Below, piece after piece: positions 41,763-43,022 of a stretch of 43,022 nucleotides of DNA. The notes below the pieces were generated by a model. It was not told the DNA's origin. It was given only the letters and a program-made list of their open reading frames with translations, and did not search any database. A program made the position numbers and the translations under genes. The DNA comes from Candidatus Aquicultor sp. (GTDB lineage: Bacteria > Actinomycetota > Aquicultoria > Aquicultorales > Aquicultoraceae). The stretch spans positions 1-43,022 of the forward strand of contig DASXVE010000013.1 of the NCBI GenBank assembly GCA_036504445.1. Reading direction: 5' to 3'. Position 1 is the first letter of the stretch, and each line of letters opens with the position of its first letter.

Positions 41763-43022
41763 ATGGTAGAAGACAGAATTTATGATGTAGTTGTTATCGG
41801 AGCGGGGCATGCCGGCTGTGAAGCCGCACTCGCTGCGGCGCGCATGGGTGCGGTGACGCTTCTTTTAACAATTAGCCTAGATACAATAGCAATATTGCCG
41901 TGCAACACATCAATAGGAGGGCCGGGAAGGGGCCAGCTGGTGCGTGAGATTGATGCGCTGGGTGGCGAGATGGCCCGTCGTGCGGATGCGTGCACGCTGC
42001 ACTCTCGCCGGTCAAACACTGCAAAAGGGTTGGCCGTTCAAGCGCCCTTTGTTATTGTTGACAGGCGCCAATACCAACTTTCGATGAAGTTTCTACTTGA
42101 GCGCACGGAAAACTTATCTATCCGCCAAGCGTTAATTGTCGATATACGGCCGACGGATACAGGTATTGCCGTTACCTCGGCGTTCGGTGAGCGATTCGCC
42201 GGGAAAACCGTAGTTCTAACAGCGGGCACATTTCTTGGTGGCGAGATCGCTTACGGTAAGGTTCGTGAGCCGGCGGGCCGCCACGCGGAAATCGCAGCGC
42301 CGGAGCTCTCAGTGTGCTTATCGAGGTTGGGAATCAGGATGGGGCGCTTTAAAACCGGCACGTCACCCAGGATAAATGCGGCAACCACAGATGTTGCTGC
42401 CCTGGAAGTACAAGCGCCGGACCCCACGCCTGAACCATTCTCGTTCTGGACCCGGGAGTTCACACCGCAATCGTTAGTTTGCTACAAAACAAAAACAACA
42501 GAGGCAACCGGAGCGCTGGTCGTAGATAATATGGAAGCTTCGCCATTGTTTACCACAGAGGGCCGTCATACCGGCGCGCGCTATTGTCCATCAATCGAAG
42601 ACCGGGTGGTTCACAGCCCTGATCGCTCCCACCATCCGATCTTCTTGCAGCCCCAAGACGATACCGGCCAGGAATACTATATCCAGGGCTTATCTACATC
42701 ACTGCCGGCAGATGTGCAGGTAGACCTGGTTCACTCTATTAAAGGTTTAGAGCATGCTCGCATTATGCGACCAGGCTATGCGGTTACCTACGATTTTCTC
42801 CACCCGGATCAGCTTTCGCAAAGCTTAGAAGTAAAAACAATACCGGGATTGTTTACTGCAGGACAGGTTAACGGCACCAGCGGCTATGAGGAGGCCGCTG
42901 CCCAGGGCTTAATCGCCGGTATTAACGCCGTTCGCAAAGTGCGCTCCGAAGAGCCGTTTATCCTGGATCGCAGCCAGGCGTACATCGGTGTACTCATCGA
43001 TGACCTGGTTACAAAAGGCGTA
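41763..43022 (+). CDS. mnmG: tRNA uridine modification enzyme MnmG (GidA), truncated by window end
   Basis: 420 codons are visible of an expected 600 or more; the frame is open at the window edge. The N-terminal FAD-binding motif is intact (YDVVVIGAGHAGCEAALAAA). The C-terminal half of the visible part is canonical: GLSTSLPADVQVDLVHSIKG, LEHARIMRPGYAVTYDF, GLFTAGQVNGTSGYEEAAAQ. The segment after VREIDALGGEM (RRADACTLHSRRSNTAKGLA then VQAPFVIVDRRQYQLSMKF) departs from the usual IDxTxIQFRxLNxSKGPAVRALRAQ pattern. With MnmE it modifies wobble uridine. It follows mnmE by 142 bp across an inverted repeat. No good binding site is seen before its ATG. Confidence 0.93.
   Translation, partial: MVEDRIYDVVVIGAGHAGCEAALAAARMGAVTLLLTISLDTIAILPCNTSIGGPGRGQLVREIDALGGEMARRADACTLHSRRSNTAKGLAVQAPFVIVDRRQYQLSMKFLLERTENLSIRQALIVDIRPTDTGIAVTSAFGERFAGKTVVLTAGTFLGGEIAYGKVREPAGRHAEIAAPELSVCLSRLGIRMGRFKTGTSPRINAATTDVAALEVQAPDPTPEPFSFWTREFTPQSLVCYKTKTTEATGALVVDNMEASPLFTTEGRHTGARYCPSIEDRVVHSPDRSHHPIFLQPQDDTGQEYYIQGLSTSLPADVQVDLVHSIKGLEHARIMRPGYAVTYDFLHPDQLSQSLEVKTIPGLFTAGQVNGTSGYEEAAAQGLIAGINAVRKVRSEEPFILDRSQAYIGVLIDDLVTKGV

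Overview
This 43-kb window is a chromosomal segment carrying the replication-origin region of a bacterium with a Gram-positive-type envelope, at roughly 50% GC. The order rpmH-rnpA-yidD-yidC-jag-mnmE-mnmG, read divergently from dnaA-dnaN-S4 protein-recF-dciA(DUF721)-gyrB-gyrA, together with a surface protein bearing three SLH domains, points to the Terrabacteria. DciA between recF and gyrB is an actinobacterial habit, while mnmE/mnmG beside rpmH is the Firmicutes-like ancestral state. A deep-branching, uncultured, probably anaerobic actinobacterial lineage is my best guess. That placement is inference; nothing in the window is a direct taxonomic marker such as rRNA.

Positions 1-14,000 are a dense signalling region. 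They hold the end of one chemoreceptor and a complete second one, an orphan Cache-like membrane sensor, a membrane PAS/ATPase protein, a CapA-type protein, and a cyclic-di-GMP block. The c-di-GMP block contains a four-gene minus-strand operon: an HD-GYP phosphodiesterase with two extracytoplasmic CxxCH haem motifs, a GGDEF cyclase, a winged-helix protein and a nitroreductase. Divergent from it lies a very large haem-domain/GGDEF/PAS/GGDEF/EAL protein with a further CxxCH motif. Together they look like a redox- or ligand-sensing c-di-GMP module.

Positions 14,100-25,300 are mixed. A cold-shock gene is preceded by an 8-codon leader ORF that stops inside its Shine-Dalgarno sequence. An RRM RNA-binding gene follows, frameshifted at an A6 run. 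Then come a 12-NHL-repeat plus SLH secreted protein, remnants of PAS-GGDEF and HD-GYP genes meeting head to head, a 27-bp-arm inverted repeat, a GT39-type glycosyltransferase, tRNA-Ala(TGC) and tRNA-Ile(GAT) on either side of a CpsB-type phosphatase, a DUF151 nuclease, a STAS protein and endonuclease V.

Positions 25,300-43,022 are the origin block. On the minus strand, an ATPase plus winged-helix regulator precedes dnaA, followed by dnaN, an S4 protein, recF, dciA, gyrB, gyrA, archease and rtcB (RNA ligase with its activator). On the plus strand are rpmH to mnmG. Four consensus DnaA boxes lie in the 644-bp rpmH side of the origin, two of them directly abutting. Degenerate boxes and an AT-rich stretch lie between dnaA and dnaN, giving a bipartite oriC around dnaA. 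rpmH has a fully consensus sigma70-type promoter. The mnmE upstream region carries a perfect 38-bp palindrome and repeats of a TAGTTAACA motif. mnmG runs off the end of the window.
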